A stretch of DNA of 64,000 bases from Rhodospirillaceae bacterium (GTDB lineage: Bacteria; Pseudomonadota; Alphaproteobacteria; Rhodospirillales; JABHCV01), in contig JABJHA010000032.1 of assembly GCA_018662005.1 (NCBI GenBank), positions 1 through 64,000 on the forward strand, given 5' to 3'. The notes under the pieces were generated by a model. The model made no database searches. It saw only the letters and a list, made by a program, of their open reading frames with translations, and was not told where the DNA came from. Made by a program: the position numbers and the translations under genes. Positions 32,930 to 42,392 of the stretch are shown here, in pieces (within the stretch, counting starts at the first letter, position 1; every line of letters starts with the position of its first letter).

Positions 32930-34276
32930 TCACTCTTCACGAACGAAACCGAATTCACCGATCCGGCGTTCCAGCCGGGGCCGGCTTATACCGAGAATTT
33001 TACAGGCTTTTCCCTTGTGCCAACCCGTTGCGACGAGCACCGAACGGATATGATCGCGTTCCAGTTCCTTGAGCGACATACCTGAAGTCTTTCCTTCCGA
33101 GGGAGGTGTGAGTTTCTTTCCGCTAACGATTTCCTCTGGCAGGAACTTAATGTTCAGGGAATCCCCCTGAGCGATGACAACAGCCTTCATCAGTATGTTT
33201 TCAAGTTGGCGCACGTTGCCGGGCCAGTCATATGCGACAAGGACATCCATGCAATCGGATGCAACACGCTTGATGACCTTGCCTGCTTCCTTGTTGATCT
33301 TGTTAACCAACCGCTCGACAATCAGGGGAATATCTTCTCGGCGCTCACTGAGCGGCGGAATGGCAATGCTGAATACGCCAAGCCGGTAGTACAGGTCTTC
33401 ACGAAATTTCCCGCTTGCCACCTGCTGGGCCAAATCATCACTGGAAGCCATTATCAACCGGCATTCGGCTTTCACCGGCATGACGACACCGGTCGGGGTG
33501 TATTCGTTGTCTTCAAGAAACTTCAACAATTTTCCCTGAAGATGGAGAGACAGCGAAGTAATCTCATCTAGAAACAATGTGCCCGTACCGGCCAGATTGA
33601 TCTTACCCGGTTTGTTTCCATCGGCATTCCCATTCACGATTCCGAAAAGCTCATTTTCCAGGAGTGTGTCGTCCGAAGAAGAACAATTGACTACGACAAA
33701 CGGTTTTTCAGCATCAGCCGCCGCTCCGGCATTATGGATGGCTCTTGCCACGGCTTCCTTGCCGGTACCCGGCGCACCATGAATATGAACATTTACGCGG
33801 TTTTGTGAGGCAATTCCGATCAGCTTGAAAACATATTGTATGCCCGGTGATCGCCCAACGATGATCCCGTGCCGATCATCCTGGGCAAGGATGATGTCGT
33901 CTCCTGAATGACTGGTAACCTTGGTGATGGCCTTATCGACGGCGGCCTCCAGCTGTTCAAGGTCGATCGGCTTGGGCACGTAATCGACGGCTCCGCCACG
34001 CATTGCGGCCACCGTACTGTCAAGATCCTGAAAAGCCGTGATCATGATAAAGGGCAGTTCCGGCACCATTTCGTGAACTTCTTTCAGGAGCGACAGACCG
34101 TCCCGTCCGGGCATACGGATGTCGCTGATCACCAGGTCAAAGGATTCAGATTTGATAAAAGCCAGGCCTTCCTCGGCGGCGCTTGCGGTTTCGACATCGA
34201 AGCCATGGTCTTCAAAGTGCAGCTTCAGCGTTCTGCAACTCGCTTGCTCGTCGTCGATTACCAGTATTCTCGTCAT
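32930..34276 (-). CDS. NtrC-family response regulator lacking the GAFTGA motif
   Basis: The product is about 448 residues. The receiver domain (1-120) has the acidic pocket DDE, the phospho-Asp in LVISDIRMPG and Lys in YVPKPID. The AAA+ domain has Walker A (GAPGTGKEAVARAI) and Walker B (GTLFLDEI). A Fis-type helix-turn-helix is at the end (GKACKILGISRPRLERRI). Where GAFTGA should follow ELFG, the sequence reads IVNGNADGNKPGK, so the sigma-54-contact loop is missing. Some NtrC and HupR proteins of alphaproteobacteria share this lack and work with sigma-70. It is 14 bp after the kinase gene and upstream of the idr-like operon. GTG 34279 is an alternative start. Confidence 0.85.
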   Translation of the reverse strand: MTRILVIDDEQASCRTLKLHFEDHGFDVETASAAEEGLAFIKSESFDLVISDIRMPGRDGLSLLKEVHEMVPELPFIMITAFQDLDSTVAAMRGGAVDYVPKPIDLEQLEAAVDKAITKVTSHSGDDIILAQDDRHGIIVGRSPGIQYVFKLIGIASQNRVNVHIHGAPGTGKEAVARAIHNAGAAADAEKPFVVVNCSSSDDTLLENELFGIVNGNADGNKPGKINLAGTGTLFLDEITSLSLHLQGKLLKFLEDNEYTPTGVVMPVKAECRLIMASSDDLAQQVASGKFREDLYYRLGVFSIAIPPLSERREDIPLIVERLVNKINKEAGKVIKRVASDCMDVLVAYDWPGNVRQLENILMKAVVIAQGDSLNIKFLPEEIVSGKKLTPPSEGKTSGMSLKELERDHIRSVLVATGWHKGKACKILGISRPRLERRIGEFGFVREE

Positions 34277-34290
34277 CACCGTCAGCCTTA

Positions 34291-36612
34291 TTAATCTCTT
34301 TTCGCCGTTGGCAGGGTGAACGAAACCTGCGTTCCAATGCCGACACGCGAGACCAGGGATATTTCACCGCCATGGCGCTCAATGATACCTTTAACGATAG
34401 CTAAACCCAAGCCTGTGCCTTTGGTGCGTGTCGTAAAAAATGGTTCCATGACGTCACCAATGACGTCTTCTTCTATACCGCAACCGGCATCTGAAACTTC
34501 TATGGTAATCCACGGATTTGCAGATTGCTCCTGTAATTGGCCTGAAATTGTCATAACTCCGCCATCGGACATCGCGTGAATGGCATTTTCGATCAGATTT
34601 CTCAAGGCCGCGATAACCTTGAAGCGGTCACAATAAATGCGCGGCAGGCCCTTATCCAGATTACATACGACTTCAATGGCGTATTTCTCGACGATGTGCG
34701 ACACCGCCGTCAAGGCGTCTTCGATAATCGTGTCGAGTTGATGCCAGTCGGATTGCAGTTTTTCCGGGCGAGCATAACTCAACATATCGCTCAGGAACTG
34801 TTCCATATATCGGACCTGATCGAGTCCGATTTGTGTATGTTCCTGCTCCGGGTCACCTGGATTGGAATGCTTTCTGTTGAGAATTTGCAAATTCATCTTG
34901 ATCGTTGAGAGAGCATTCCTCAGGTCATGGGCGATCATGCTGGCCATGCGGCCAAGGACAGTCAATGAGCGCGTCTCGGTAATTTCCCGAGACCTTTCTT
35001 CAACTTCTTTTTCCAGTTGCTCCTGATAAGCCCGAGCCAGGGTAATGTCACGCTGAATACCCAAAAACGAGACAATATGACCGCTCTCGTCGAGAATCGG
35101 GCTGATGGTCAGATCGGCTGGATAAATTTCACCATTTTTTTTCTTGTTCCAGACCTCGCCCCGCCATGGTTTCCCAAGCGAAATTGCCTTCCACATTTTG
35201 CGGTGGGTTTCCGGGCGTGTCCTGGGCGATTTGACGATTGCAGGCCTTTGCCCGATGGCCTCGTTTGTCGAATAACCGGTAATCCTCTCGAAGGAAGGGT
35301 TGGCGTAATAGATTATACTTTCCGGATTGGTCAAAATAATGGCATCGGTGGCGCCTTCAACAGCTTGGGCGAAGGCCGCGAGTTCATTTTCCGACTGACT
35401 GACCCGTCGGGCCATACGGTTAAATTCTTCGGCCAGTTCGCCAATTTCATCCGAGCTTGAGATTTTTACCGGATGATCCCTGTCGCCTCGGGCGAACTGG
35501 CGAACACCTTTGCGTAAATCATGCAAGGGCTGGGTCATTGTCCAGGCCAACAAACCACCGGCGAACCCAACCAGAATAACACCAAAAAAACCGGTGACAG
35601 CAAACGATCCCAGGGATTTCTTTAGCCCTGCGTAGCTTTCATCTGGCGATTGCGTGACAACCACCGACCACCCTGGCAAGGAGAAAACATCTCTCAGGGC
35701 GTTAATTGAAGCAATGGGAGCGACGCAGACAAGGCGATCCCACAAACCGCCATCGCTGGTGGGTAGGGAAATCCAGTAAGGTTCGGAACCGGGCTTCAAA
35801 CCCTTGGCGGGAACAGCATTTGATGGCTTTTTTTTCGATAGGGCGGCGATCAGGAATGGCCGCGCTTCTCCGTGTAATGGCACGCCCGCGTAATCGACAG
35901 CAATGGCTTCACCGGTCTGGCCGAAACGCAGCGACATCACATCCTGGGTAAAAATCTTGAAATCCAGTTCAGCGTAGACAAACCCGGCAATGTTGACGCC
36001 GCCCCATACCGGCATCACCACTTTCAACAGATTGCTGGAAATGTCGATGTCCAGATAAGTAAAGTGTTCTTCTCTGGATTTGACCTTTAGGTACCAGGCA
36101 TGGTCCCTGACAACCCTGTCTCCCGTCGTGACCGTCGAACCAATAAGCACACCGCGGTGATCATAAACCGAAAAATCCTTGACCAGGGCGCCTTCAAGGC
36201 CGGCCAGAATGGACAGACGCTGGGAAAGTTGTGGGTGAAAGTATTCCTTGCGCAGTTTGCTGTTCGCCGAATTCTGCCATTCCCGATCCAGACGCTTGAG
36301 CCGTACTTCGATCCAATCATCGGAACGGTTGCGATAAAGGTGGTTGCCTTCCATCACCGCTTCCGCCGTCAGCACGTCAATGGCGATATTGCGTATCAGG
36401 GAAGTTTTCTGCGTTAAATGGTTTTCAAACTGGTCGGAGACCCGGCTTGCGATTTGGCAATAGGTCTGGCCGAGAGTGCCCTGAATCGAAACAAGACCCG
36501 TCACATAAACGACAGCCGCAGATATAAGAAGCACACCGACTGCGCCAAGACCAAACCAGGTCGCCAGGCGACCGCGAATACCGAGTGATTTTCTTCCGGT
36601 GTCTGATGTCAT
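34291..36612 (-). CDS. Sensor histidine kinase (dCache, HAMP, PAS)
   Basis: The product is about 773 residues. A membrane helix (LGAVGVLLISAAVVYVTG) is followed by a long periplasmic dCache-type domain (about 45-330). A second helix follows (AVTGFFGVILVGFAGGLLAW), then a HAMP domain, a PAS/PAC domain (about 415-535), a HisKA box with His in MIAHDLRNALSTIK, and a HATPase_c domain with LIENAIHAM, DAGCGI and GTGLGLAIV. It pairs with the regulator just downstream and probably senses a periplasmic signal such as iodate or a related oxidant. The ATG at 36612 with AAGGT is preferred over an upstream in-frame start at 36714. Confidence 0.87.
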   Translation of the reverse strand: MTSDTGRKSLGIRGRLATWFGLGAVGVLLISAAVVYVTGLVSIQGTLGQTYCQIASRVSDQFENHLTQKTSLIRNIAIDVLTAEAVMEGNHLYRNRSDDWIEVRLKRLDREWQNSANSKLRKEYFHPQLSQRLSILAGLEGALVKDFSVYDHRGVLIGSTVTTGDRVVRDHAWYLKVKSREEHFTYLDIDISSNLLKVVMPVWGGVNIAGFVYAELDFKIFTQDVMSLRFGQTGEAIAVDYAGVPLHGEARPFLIAALSKKKPSNAVPAKGLKPGSEPYWISLPTSDGGLWDRLVCVAPIASINALRDVFSLPGWSVVVTQSPDESYAGLKKSLGSFAVTGFFGVILVGFAGGLLAWTMTQPLHDLRKGVRQFARGDRDHPVKISSSDEIGELAEEFNRMARRVSQSENELAAFAQAVEGATDAIILTNPESIIYYANPSFERITGYSTNEAIGQRPAIVKSPRTRPETHRKMWKAISLGKPWRGEVWNKKKNGEIYPADLTISPILDESGHIVSFLGIQRDITLARAYQEQLEKEVEERSREITETRSLTVLGRMASMIAHDLRNALSTIKMNLQILNRKHSNPGDPEQEHTQIGLDQVRYMEQFLSDMLSYARPEKLQSDWHQLDTIIEDALTAVSHIVEKYAIEVVCNLDKGLPRIYCDRFKVIAALRNLIENAIHAMSDGGVMTISGQLQEQSANPWITIEVSDAGCGIEEDVIGDVMEPFFTTRTKGTGLGLAIVKGIIERHGGEISLVSRVGIGTQVSFTLPTAKRD

Positions 36613-36735
36613 GCAGCAACCTTCACAAATTTCCTGTTCGCGTGCTTCCCCATCTGGACGTTCGATGCCTCTAGCATGTAACCTCACCGTGCCATCGGCA
36701 CCCAAGAAACGCATTTACTCTAGACTGACAGTACA

Positions 36736-37548
36736 ATGAATATCAGCAATGACAATAGATCGGGCGCAAGCATACGCCGCGATTTAGGGACAGCCAAAGA
36801 GACAACATCCCCGAAGTTCACTGGTGTTTGTCTTTTGTTGTTGCTGGCTTTCGTCATGTCCTTTAGCGCAAGAATGGACGCCAGGGCCTACGAATTGAAG
36901 CAACCTGTTGACTCTGGCAGCATCCGGGGAAAAGTTCATATTGGCAATGCCATTCCATTGGTCAAGCGCATGCAAATCTTCAAGGACCAAAAGATATGCG
37001 GAACCAAGCACCGGGACATCCCGCTGGTACAGGCGAGTGGCGACGGATTGCTTAATACCGTTGTCTATCTTGAAGACATCTCATCAGGCAAACCGTTCCG
37101 GGCGGCTTCAAAGAAAATTACCGTCAACCAGCTTGGCTGCCGTTTTATTCCGCATTTGTCGGTGATGGCCAACGGCGGCGAGATCGAGATTATCAACTCC
37201 GATACGATCCTCCACAACATCCACACTTATGAAATGGTTGGGCCCGCCAATTTCTCGGCGTTCAGCGTTTCACAACCCCAAAGGGGGGATATCGTCACAA
37301 AGCGCATTGAACTAAAAAGAAGCGTTGGCATGAGAATAATGTGCGATGCCCATGATTTCATGCGTGGCTTTGTCTTCGTTGCCCGCAATCCTTATTACGC
37401 CATTGTCGATGGTGATGGCGAGTTCTTCATAGACAACGTGCCACCGGGTACCTATGCAATCAAAAGCTGGCATGGAACCCTGGGAGAAAAACAAGCCTCC
37501 GTATCCATCCAGCCAAATGGCGTTGTAAAAATTGAATTTTTTTATTGA
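36736..37548 (+). CDS. Cupredoxin-like periplasmic protein (paralogue of the 23813 protein)
   Basis: The 270-residue protein has a hydrophobic export segment near residues 30-52 (GVCLLLLLAFVMSFSARMDA). It shares with the 23813 protein the core GCRFIPH, SDTILHNIHTYEM and the putative copper cluster C-D-A-H-D-F-M, and ends in a carboxypeptidase-regulatory-like fold (GDGEFFIDNVPPGTYAIKSW). It is transcribed divergently from the sensor kinase, with about 120 bp between starts. Control by the same two-component system is plausible. The copper ligands are inferred from spacing only. Confidence 0.7.
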   Translation: MNISNDNRSGASIRRDLGTAKETTSPKFTGVCLLLLLAFVMSFSARMDARAYELKQPVDSGSIRGKVHIGNAIPLVKRMQIFKDQKICGTKHRDIPLVQASGDGLLNTVVYLEDISSGKPFRAASKKITVNQLGCRFIPHLSVMANGGEIEIINSDTILHNIHTYEMVGPANFSAFSVSQPQRGDIVTKRIELKRSVGMRIMCDAHDFMRGFVFVARNPYYAIVDGDGEFFIDNVPPGTYAIKSWHGTLGEKQASVSIQPNGVVKIEFFY

Positions 37549-37674
37549 AGAGCTTTGTCAGTGGGGGCTCTGTGGGATTAACCGAACTGAACAAACCTGT
37601 TGTTTTGGAAAATGTAATCACCGCATGAAAATTACTGGTTTTTGAAATATTTCTTATTAACTTCAACAAAAGAT

Positions 37675-37866
37675 TTTAGTCCGCTTTGGGTCAAAAACGG
37701 AAGTAAACAGCACCCTGAAATAACGTCCGCTTTACCTCTTGAAAACGGACATCAAATTCCGGAAACTGGATTTTGTGTTTTTTTTACTTCCGCTAACCGT
37801 AGAAAAACGGACATTATCGGGTGGCCACCAAAAAGTCAGCTTTTAGCCAAACTCGGACATTCATCA
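37675..37866. repeat. Dispersed intergenic repeat, copy D
   Basis: It shows the full module order: agtccgctttgggtcaaaaa, acgtccgctttacctc, tccggaaactggattttg, acttccgctaaccgtag, aaaaacggacattatcgggt, ggccacc, then cagcttttagccaaactcgg. It occupies the gap between the cupredoxin-like and STAS-like genes. I see no gene inside. Confidence 0.7.
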
Positions 37867-37966
37867 ACTCACCGGGTATATCCGAGAAAAATCGGTTTTT
37901 GGTTGGAAGTCACGCGTTTATTTTCTATCATTTGCAGGGTGTGACAAGTGCCATCAGAGGGCCGAG

Positions 37967-38365
37967 TTGATGACCGTAGAAAATCATTTCAACTGGGAAT
38001 GGAAGGAACTGGCAGATAAGTCCTGCCTGTATGTTACGGTCAGTGAAGTGGTTGACGACCAGCACTGGATCGCCTTTTTCGAAGAGGTAATGGAAACTTA
38101 CCAGGACGTCGAAGCCTTTATTATTATCGATATCCGGCATGTCGAAGATCGAATCAGCCTGGAGGGTCTCCAGGGAGTCATCGACATCCTCAAAAGACAG
38201 GGTGTCAAAAGCGCCGTTTTCGCCGCCCTCACGACCCACGAATATCACGATTTGACGGCCAGTATGTTCCAATGCTTGGCCGGAATGAGTGACTTCAAAC
38301 TACAGGTCGACGTCTTCTTCAATGAAGATTCGGCGAGAAGATGGATGATAGAGAGGATCGGATGA
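37967..38365 (+). CDS. STAS/SpoIIAA-like protein
   Basis: The 132-residue protein has the alternating strand and helix pattern of STAS/SpoIIAA-like proteins: LYVTVSEVVDDQHWIAFFEE, AFIIIDIRHVEDRIS, GVKSAVFAALTTHEYHDL. There is no signal peptide or membrane helix, so it is cytoplasmic. No phospho-Ser site of the anti-anti-sigma type stands out. It lies between two copies of the intergenic repeat without operon partners. The function is unknown. Confidence 0.6.
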   Translation: MMTVENHFNWEWKELADKSCLYVTVSEVVDDQHWIAFFEEVMETYQDVEAFIIIDIRHVEDRISLEGLQGVIDILKRQGVKSAVFAALTTHEYHDLTASMFQCLAGMSDFKLQVDVFFNEDSARRWMIERIG

Positions 38366-38413
38366 GACTAAAGCTGATTTATTGGAACCTTATCCGTGAG
38401 ATTATCCGAAGCG

Positions 38414-38498
38414 GCCAATAAATGTCGGCAATGGGTCAAAAACAGAAGTAAACAGCATCCTATAATGACGTCTGCTTAACCCCCTAAAAGTGAACCTG
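38414..38498. repeat. Dispersed intergenic repeat, copy E (partial)
   Basis: It contains aatgtcggcaatgggtcaaa, aacagaagtaaacagca and aatgacgtctgcttaacccc, and then breaks off. The rest of the gap to 38723 is AT-rich and has no recognisable gene or cobalamin-riboswitch-like core. Confidence 0.6.
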
Positions 38499-38705
38499 TA
38501 CTTGCAAATTTTAAAGATAAAATTATTACCCTGGGTTCATCATTATTTAATCAGCATTACTGAATGAGAAATACAGCCTGGTGTATTGTCATCCATTTAA
38601 TTCCAATAGATCATCCGCACCATTTTCACTTCTGATAATATTTTCACGTAGGTGTGTTATGGATGTTTTGAGTTGACGAAGGCTGGCACGATAGCCGAAC
38701 CTGAA

Positions 38706-38724
38706 CCCGCTATTAAATAACGGG
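38706..38724. promoter_or_regulatory. Imperfect palindrome just upstream of the diol dehydratase start
   Basis: The arms cccgctatt and aataacggg pair with one mismatch around a single base. The site lies 11 bp before the ATG at 38736, so binding or folding here could affect transcription or translation of the operon. A candidate operator only. Confidence 0.35.
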
Positions 38725-38735
38725 TGCGCAACAGG

Positions 38736-41018
38736 ATGACTGACTCCCCTTCGTACAACGCAAACCGCTGGCAGCGTTTCTCCGACTGGGACAAGCGTCC
38801 GTTGAGGCTCGATCAGTTTGCTGTTGAAGATCCTGAAAACGGTTTCGCCGCTTTTGCCGGGGCCAAAGACCCCGAACCGGGTGTCGCCATCGTCGATGGA
38901 AAAATCACATCAATGGACGGTGTCGCTGTTGAAGACTTCGACATGATCGACGCCTTTATCGCTCAACATCACCTTGATCTTGAAATTGCAGAAGAAGCCA
39001 TGGCGATGGCGTCGGGCGACGTCGCCCGTATGCTGGTTGATATGAATGTGCCTCGTGTAGATTTAACACGACTGGCAAGAGGCATGACCCCGGCGAAGCT
39101 CGCCGAAGTGGTCGCCCAGCTTAACGCCATGGAAATCAGTTTTTCCTATTCAAAAATGCGGGCCCGGCAAACACCGGGCAATCAGGCCCATGTGACAAAT
39201 GCCAAGGACGACCCGTTGCAACTGGGCGCCGATGCCGCCATCGCCGTTGCCCTTGGGTTTGACGAAATCGAGACGACGATGCGTGTCTCCCGTAACGCCT
39301 GGTCAAATGCAATGGCCTGTTGTGTGGGTTCGTCCGTCGGCCGCGCCGGTACTTTGTTCCAGTGTTCAAGCGAGGAAGCCGAAGAACTTGAAATCGGTAT
39401 GGCCGGGTTCACCTCGTACGCCGAGACCGTGTCCGTCTATGGTACCGAAAGCGCTTTTATTGACGGCGACGACACGCCCTGGTCAAAAACCTGGCTGGCT
39501 GCGGCTTACGCCTCGCGCGGGATCAAGATGCGCTGTACATCAGGGGCGGCTGCAGAATTGTTGATGGGCTTCCACGAAGCCAAATCGTTGTTATATCTTG
39601 AAGCGCGTTGCCTGTGCGTGCAACGCGGTATGGGATCACAGGGAACGCAAAACGGTGGCATCGATGGTGCGCCACTGGCATCCACTGTTGTTGGCGGCGT
39701 CCGCGAATTGATGGCTGAAAACCTGCTCGCCGTGTGGCTCGACCTGGAATGCGCATCGGGTAACGACGCCCGCCATTCGGAATCGGAAATCCGGGTTGGC
39801 GCCAAAATCCTGCCGTTCCTGATTGCCGGATCAGACCTGATTTGTTCGGGTTTCGGCAGCATCCTGAAATACGACAATTCCTTTAACCCGTCTTCTTTCA
39901 ACGGTGAGGAACTGGAAGATTTTCTTGTCCTGCAACGTGATTTTGAAGCTGACGGAGGTTTAAAATCGGTCGAAGAAGCGACTGCCCTTTCTTTGCGCAC
40001 CCAGGCCATTGAGGCGCTGTCCTTTGTATTTGATGACCTTGGGCTTTCAACCCCTGATGAAAACATGAAGCGATCTGTCGCCGTCGCGTCCGGCTCCGAC
40101 GATACCGATAGTTACCTGCCACGGGCTGTCGCCGACATCAGCGACCAGATCAAAGACCGCGCCATCACTGTCGTCGATGTCATAAAGTCGCTGCACAAGG
40201 GAGGATTTATCGAGGAAGCCGAAAACCTGCTTTTTCTCGTCAAGCTGCGTGTCTCTGGTGATTATCTGCAAACATCAGCCGTTGTTCGGGATCGCAAGAT
40301 CATCAGCGCCATCAACGATCCCAACCTGTACCAGGGACCGGGAACCGGTTACCGGGTCAGTGCTGAGAGACGAGAAGAACTGGCGGCCATTCGTGATGTT
40401 CTGGATCGGGAAAGCGTACTGCGGGCCGAAGCCATTTACGAACCGGCCGAAAGCAAACGGGTTTCCTATCACACCATGGGACCGGCAGAGCCCGGAACGA
40501 ACTCAGCTGAAGTGGTCATCGCCTTAAGTCCCGGCTTCGGCAACGCTCTTTTTAGGACCTTGGCCGGGCACCCGCTAAGTCACGTTATTGGGGAATTGAA
40601 AGCAGGCATCGAAGGCGAAGGTGCGCAAATGCGCATTGTCCGCTGTCGTCATACGGCGGATACGTCATTTCTCGGCCTGACGGCGGCGGGATTGTCGGGC
40701 TCTGGCGTAGGCATCGGCTTACAAGCCAAGGGAACCGCGGTCATTCATCATAAAGAGCGTCTGCCCCATAACAATCTGGAACTGTTTTCCAATGCGCCGA
40801 TCACGACTTTGCAGCACTACCGTGGGATGGGCCGTAATGCCGCCATTTACGCCCGGGGCCATATGCCTGACCCGATCGTCGTTCCGACCCATGGGGAAGC
40901 GCTGGGTGCGCGTTTCCACGCCCGGGTCGCACTGACTTACGCCATTGAAACCGAAATGACGGAAGACGGGGCGAGCCCGGAATTGATAGACGTGCGTTTA
41001 GCTAAGGAAACATCATGA
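38736..41018 (+). CDS. B12-dependent diol dehydratase, fused large and medium subunits (PduC-PduD type)
   Basis: The protein is about 760 residues. The first roughly 560 align with the diol dehydratase large subunit: QAHVTNAKDDPLQL, QCSSEEAEELEIGM, LYLEARC, GSQGTQNGG, LDLECASGND and SDLICSGFGSI. These keep the His, two Glu, Gln, Asp and Ser active-site residues of the family. The last roughly 185 align with the medium subunit (GAQMRIVRCRHTADTSF, LSGSGVGIGLQAKGT, NLELFSNAP). In enterobacteria these are separate proteins. The helix that targets PduD into the compartment is absent at the junction. The enzyme would convert a 1,2-diol or related substrate to an aldehyde. GTG 38724 is an alternative start. 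No reactivase gene is in the window. Confidence 0.87.
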   Translation: MTDSPSYNANRWQRFSDWDKRPLRLDQFAVEDPENGFAAFAGAKDPEPGVAIVDGKITSMDGVAVEDFDMIDAFIAQHHLDLEIAEEAMAMASGDVARMLVDMNVPRVDLTRLARGMTPAKLAEVVAQLNAMEISFSYSKMRARQTPGNQAHVTNAKDDPLQLGADAAIAVALGFDEIETTMRVSRNAWSNAMACCVGSSVGRAGTLFQCSSEEAEELEIGMAGFTSYAETVSVYGTESAFIDGDDTPWSKTWLAAAYASRGIKMRCTSGAAAELLMGFHEAKSLLYLEARCLCVQRGMGSQGTQNGGIDGAPLASTVVGGVRELMAENLLAVWLDLECASGNDARHSESEIRVGAKILPFLIAGSDLICSGFGSILKYDNSFNPSSFNGEELEDFLVLQRDFEADGGLKSVEEATALSLRTQAIEALSFVFDDLGLSTPDENMKRSVAVASGSDDTDSYLPRAVADISDQIKDRAITVVDVIKSLHKGGFIEEAENLLFLVKLRVSGDYLQTSAVVRDRKIISAINDPNLYQGPGTGYRVSAERREELAAIRDVLDRESVLRAEAIYEPAESKRVSYHTMGPAEPGTNSAEVVIALSPGFGNALFRTLAGHPLSHVIGELKAGIEGEGAQMRIVRCRHTADTSFLGLTAAGLSGSGVGIGLQAKGTAVIHHKERLPHNNLELFSNAPITTLQHYRGMGRNAAIYARGHMPDPIVVPTHGEALGARFHARVALTYAIETEMTEDGASPELIDVRLAKETS

Positions 41019-41443
41019 CCGGCAAACCCCTTTCCGCCGCCGACTATCCCCTTGCCGAAAAACGTTCGGAATTGGTCAAGGGCGCGCGTGGCAAACACCT
41101 GGACGACTTAACCCTTGACGGGGTTGTCAGCGGTGATGTGACCATGGAAGATTTACGGATCACCCCTGAGGCCCTGCATCAACAGGCCGAAATTGCCCGC
41201 GCGGTAGGGCGGGGTGAGCTGGCCCAGAATTTTGAACGGGCATCGGAAATGGCGCGCATACCCCAACCGGTGATCATGGAAATGTACGAAATGCTGCGCC
41301 CCGGTCGGGCCTCTGACAAGCAAGCACTGATTAATGCAGCGCAGCGCCTTCGCGCCGAATTTCAGGCGGACATATTGGCTGCTTTCATTGAAGAAGCAGC
41401 CGATGTTTATGAAAATCGCGGCCTGTTCACGGCCCGCTATTAA
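41015..41443 (+). CDS. Diol dehydratase small subunit (PduE type)
   Basis: The 142-residue protein has family features YPLAEKRSELVKGARGKHLD, LRITPEALHQQAEIARA and LAQNFERASEM. It starts directly at the conserved core and lacks the N-terminal extension that acts as an encapsulation peptide in PduE. The ATG overlaps the stop of the fused subunit gene. Together they make a two-polypeptide dehydratase. Confidence 0.87.
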   Translation: MTGKPLSAADYPLAEKRSELVKGARGKHLDDLTLDGVVSGDVTMEDLRITPEALHQQAEIARAVGRGELAQNFERASEMARIPQPVIMEMYEMLRPGRASDKQALINAAQRLRAEFQADILAAFIEEAADVYENRGLFTARY

Positions 41444-41466
41444 CTGATATTGAAAGGATCGTTCCC

Positions 41467-42162
41467 GTGAATTGGAAAACCGATTACCGTTCTATTTATT
41501 ATGATGGCGCACCCGAACCTGACGATCTGGTGCTTAAGCCTGAAGAAACCGCGCTGCTTGTTATCGATGTTCAGAATACCTACCTGAAACGCCCGGACCG
41601 TGATGGCTTAAGTGCCGACGAACAAAGCAGCTACGACGCCTGGACTCCTTTTCATGATCGTATGCGCGATAGTGTCATTCCCCGCACCCGGGAGCTTCTC
41701 GATTTGTGCCGCGCCAGCGACATTGAGTGTTTGTTCGCCCGCATCGCCTGTCATACAACGGACGGTCGCGATCGGTCTTTAAGTCAGAAGATGCCCGGAT
41801 GGAATAACCTTCTTTTACCCAAAAACGATGAACCCTCGCAAATGGTCGATATATTGTCGCCGCAGGGCGATGAAATTTGTGTCACAAAAACCACAGATTC
41901 AGCGCTAACAGGAACCAATTTACGGCTGATCCTGAATAATGTCGGGATCAAGAATGTCATCTGTTGTGGCATCTTCACAGATCAGTGCGTATCATCAACG
42001 GTAAGAAGCCTGGCTGATGAAAGTTTCAACGTCATTGTTATTGAGGACTGTTGCGCAGCGGGATCAAACGATCTGCATGACAAGGAACTGGAAATCATCA
42101 ATATGATTTACTGCCATGTCATGTCTGCCGCAGAACTAAAACAAATGATGGGTCTTAAATGA
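41467..42162 (+). CDS. Isochorismatase-family cysteine hydrolase
   Basis: The 231-residue protein has the family triad: Asp in LLVIDVQNTYL, Lys in CVTKTTDSAL and Cys in CGIFTDQCVSSTVRSL. Relatives include ureidoacrylate, biuret and N-carbamoylsarcosine amidohydrolases, so an amide or carbamoyl substrate is likely. The start is GTG 41467, with AAAGGA upstream. It sits between the dehydratase and the ABC importer, so it may release an amine from an imported substrate. Confidence 0.85.
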   Translation: MNWKTDYRSIYYDGAPEPDDLVLKPEETALLVIDVQNTYLKRPDRDGLSADEQSSYDAWTPFHDRMRDSVIPRTRELLDLCRASDIECLFARIACHTTDGRDRSLSQKMPGWNNLLLPKNDEPSQMVDILSPQGDEICVTKTTDSALTGTNLRLILNNVGIKNVICCGIFTDQCVSSTVRSLADESFNVIVIEDCCAAGSNDLHDKELEIINMIYCHVMSAAELKQMMGLK

Positions 42163-42392
42163 CAGCAAACAGGCCGTTTTTTCGTGTCAAGAACCGCCTA
42201 CCAAGGGTCAAGACGGTTAGTTAGCGTGGGCATAGTGTATTCTTGATAATTGTATGTTGTTTGTTTTCTGGCACCGTCCATTTGGCAGCCTTCAAGGCCT
42301 TAAAAAACAAAAGAGGCAGGGGCGCAAACGGGGTTCTAAATTGAGCTCTAAACAGGCAACCACTCAGAAAAGAACAAAATAGGGAGACAACA

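Noticed and set aside
38684-38698. Sigma-54 promoter tggcacgatagccga before the diol dehydratase
   Set aside because: The -24 half is perfect, but the -12 GC at the required spacing is missing.
38366-38723. Cobalamin riboswitch upstream of the diol dehydratase
   Set aside because: I could not find the conserved B12-box-like core. The gap holds repeat copy E and AT-rich sequence.
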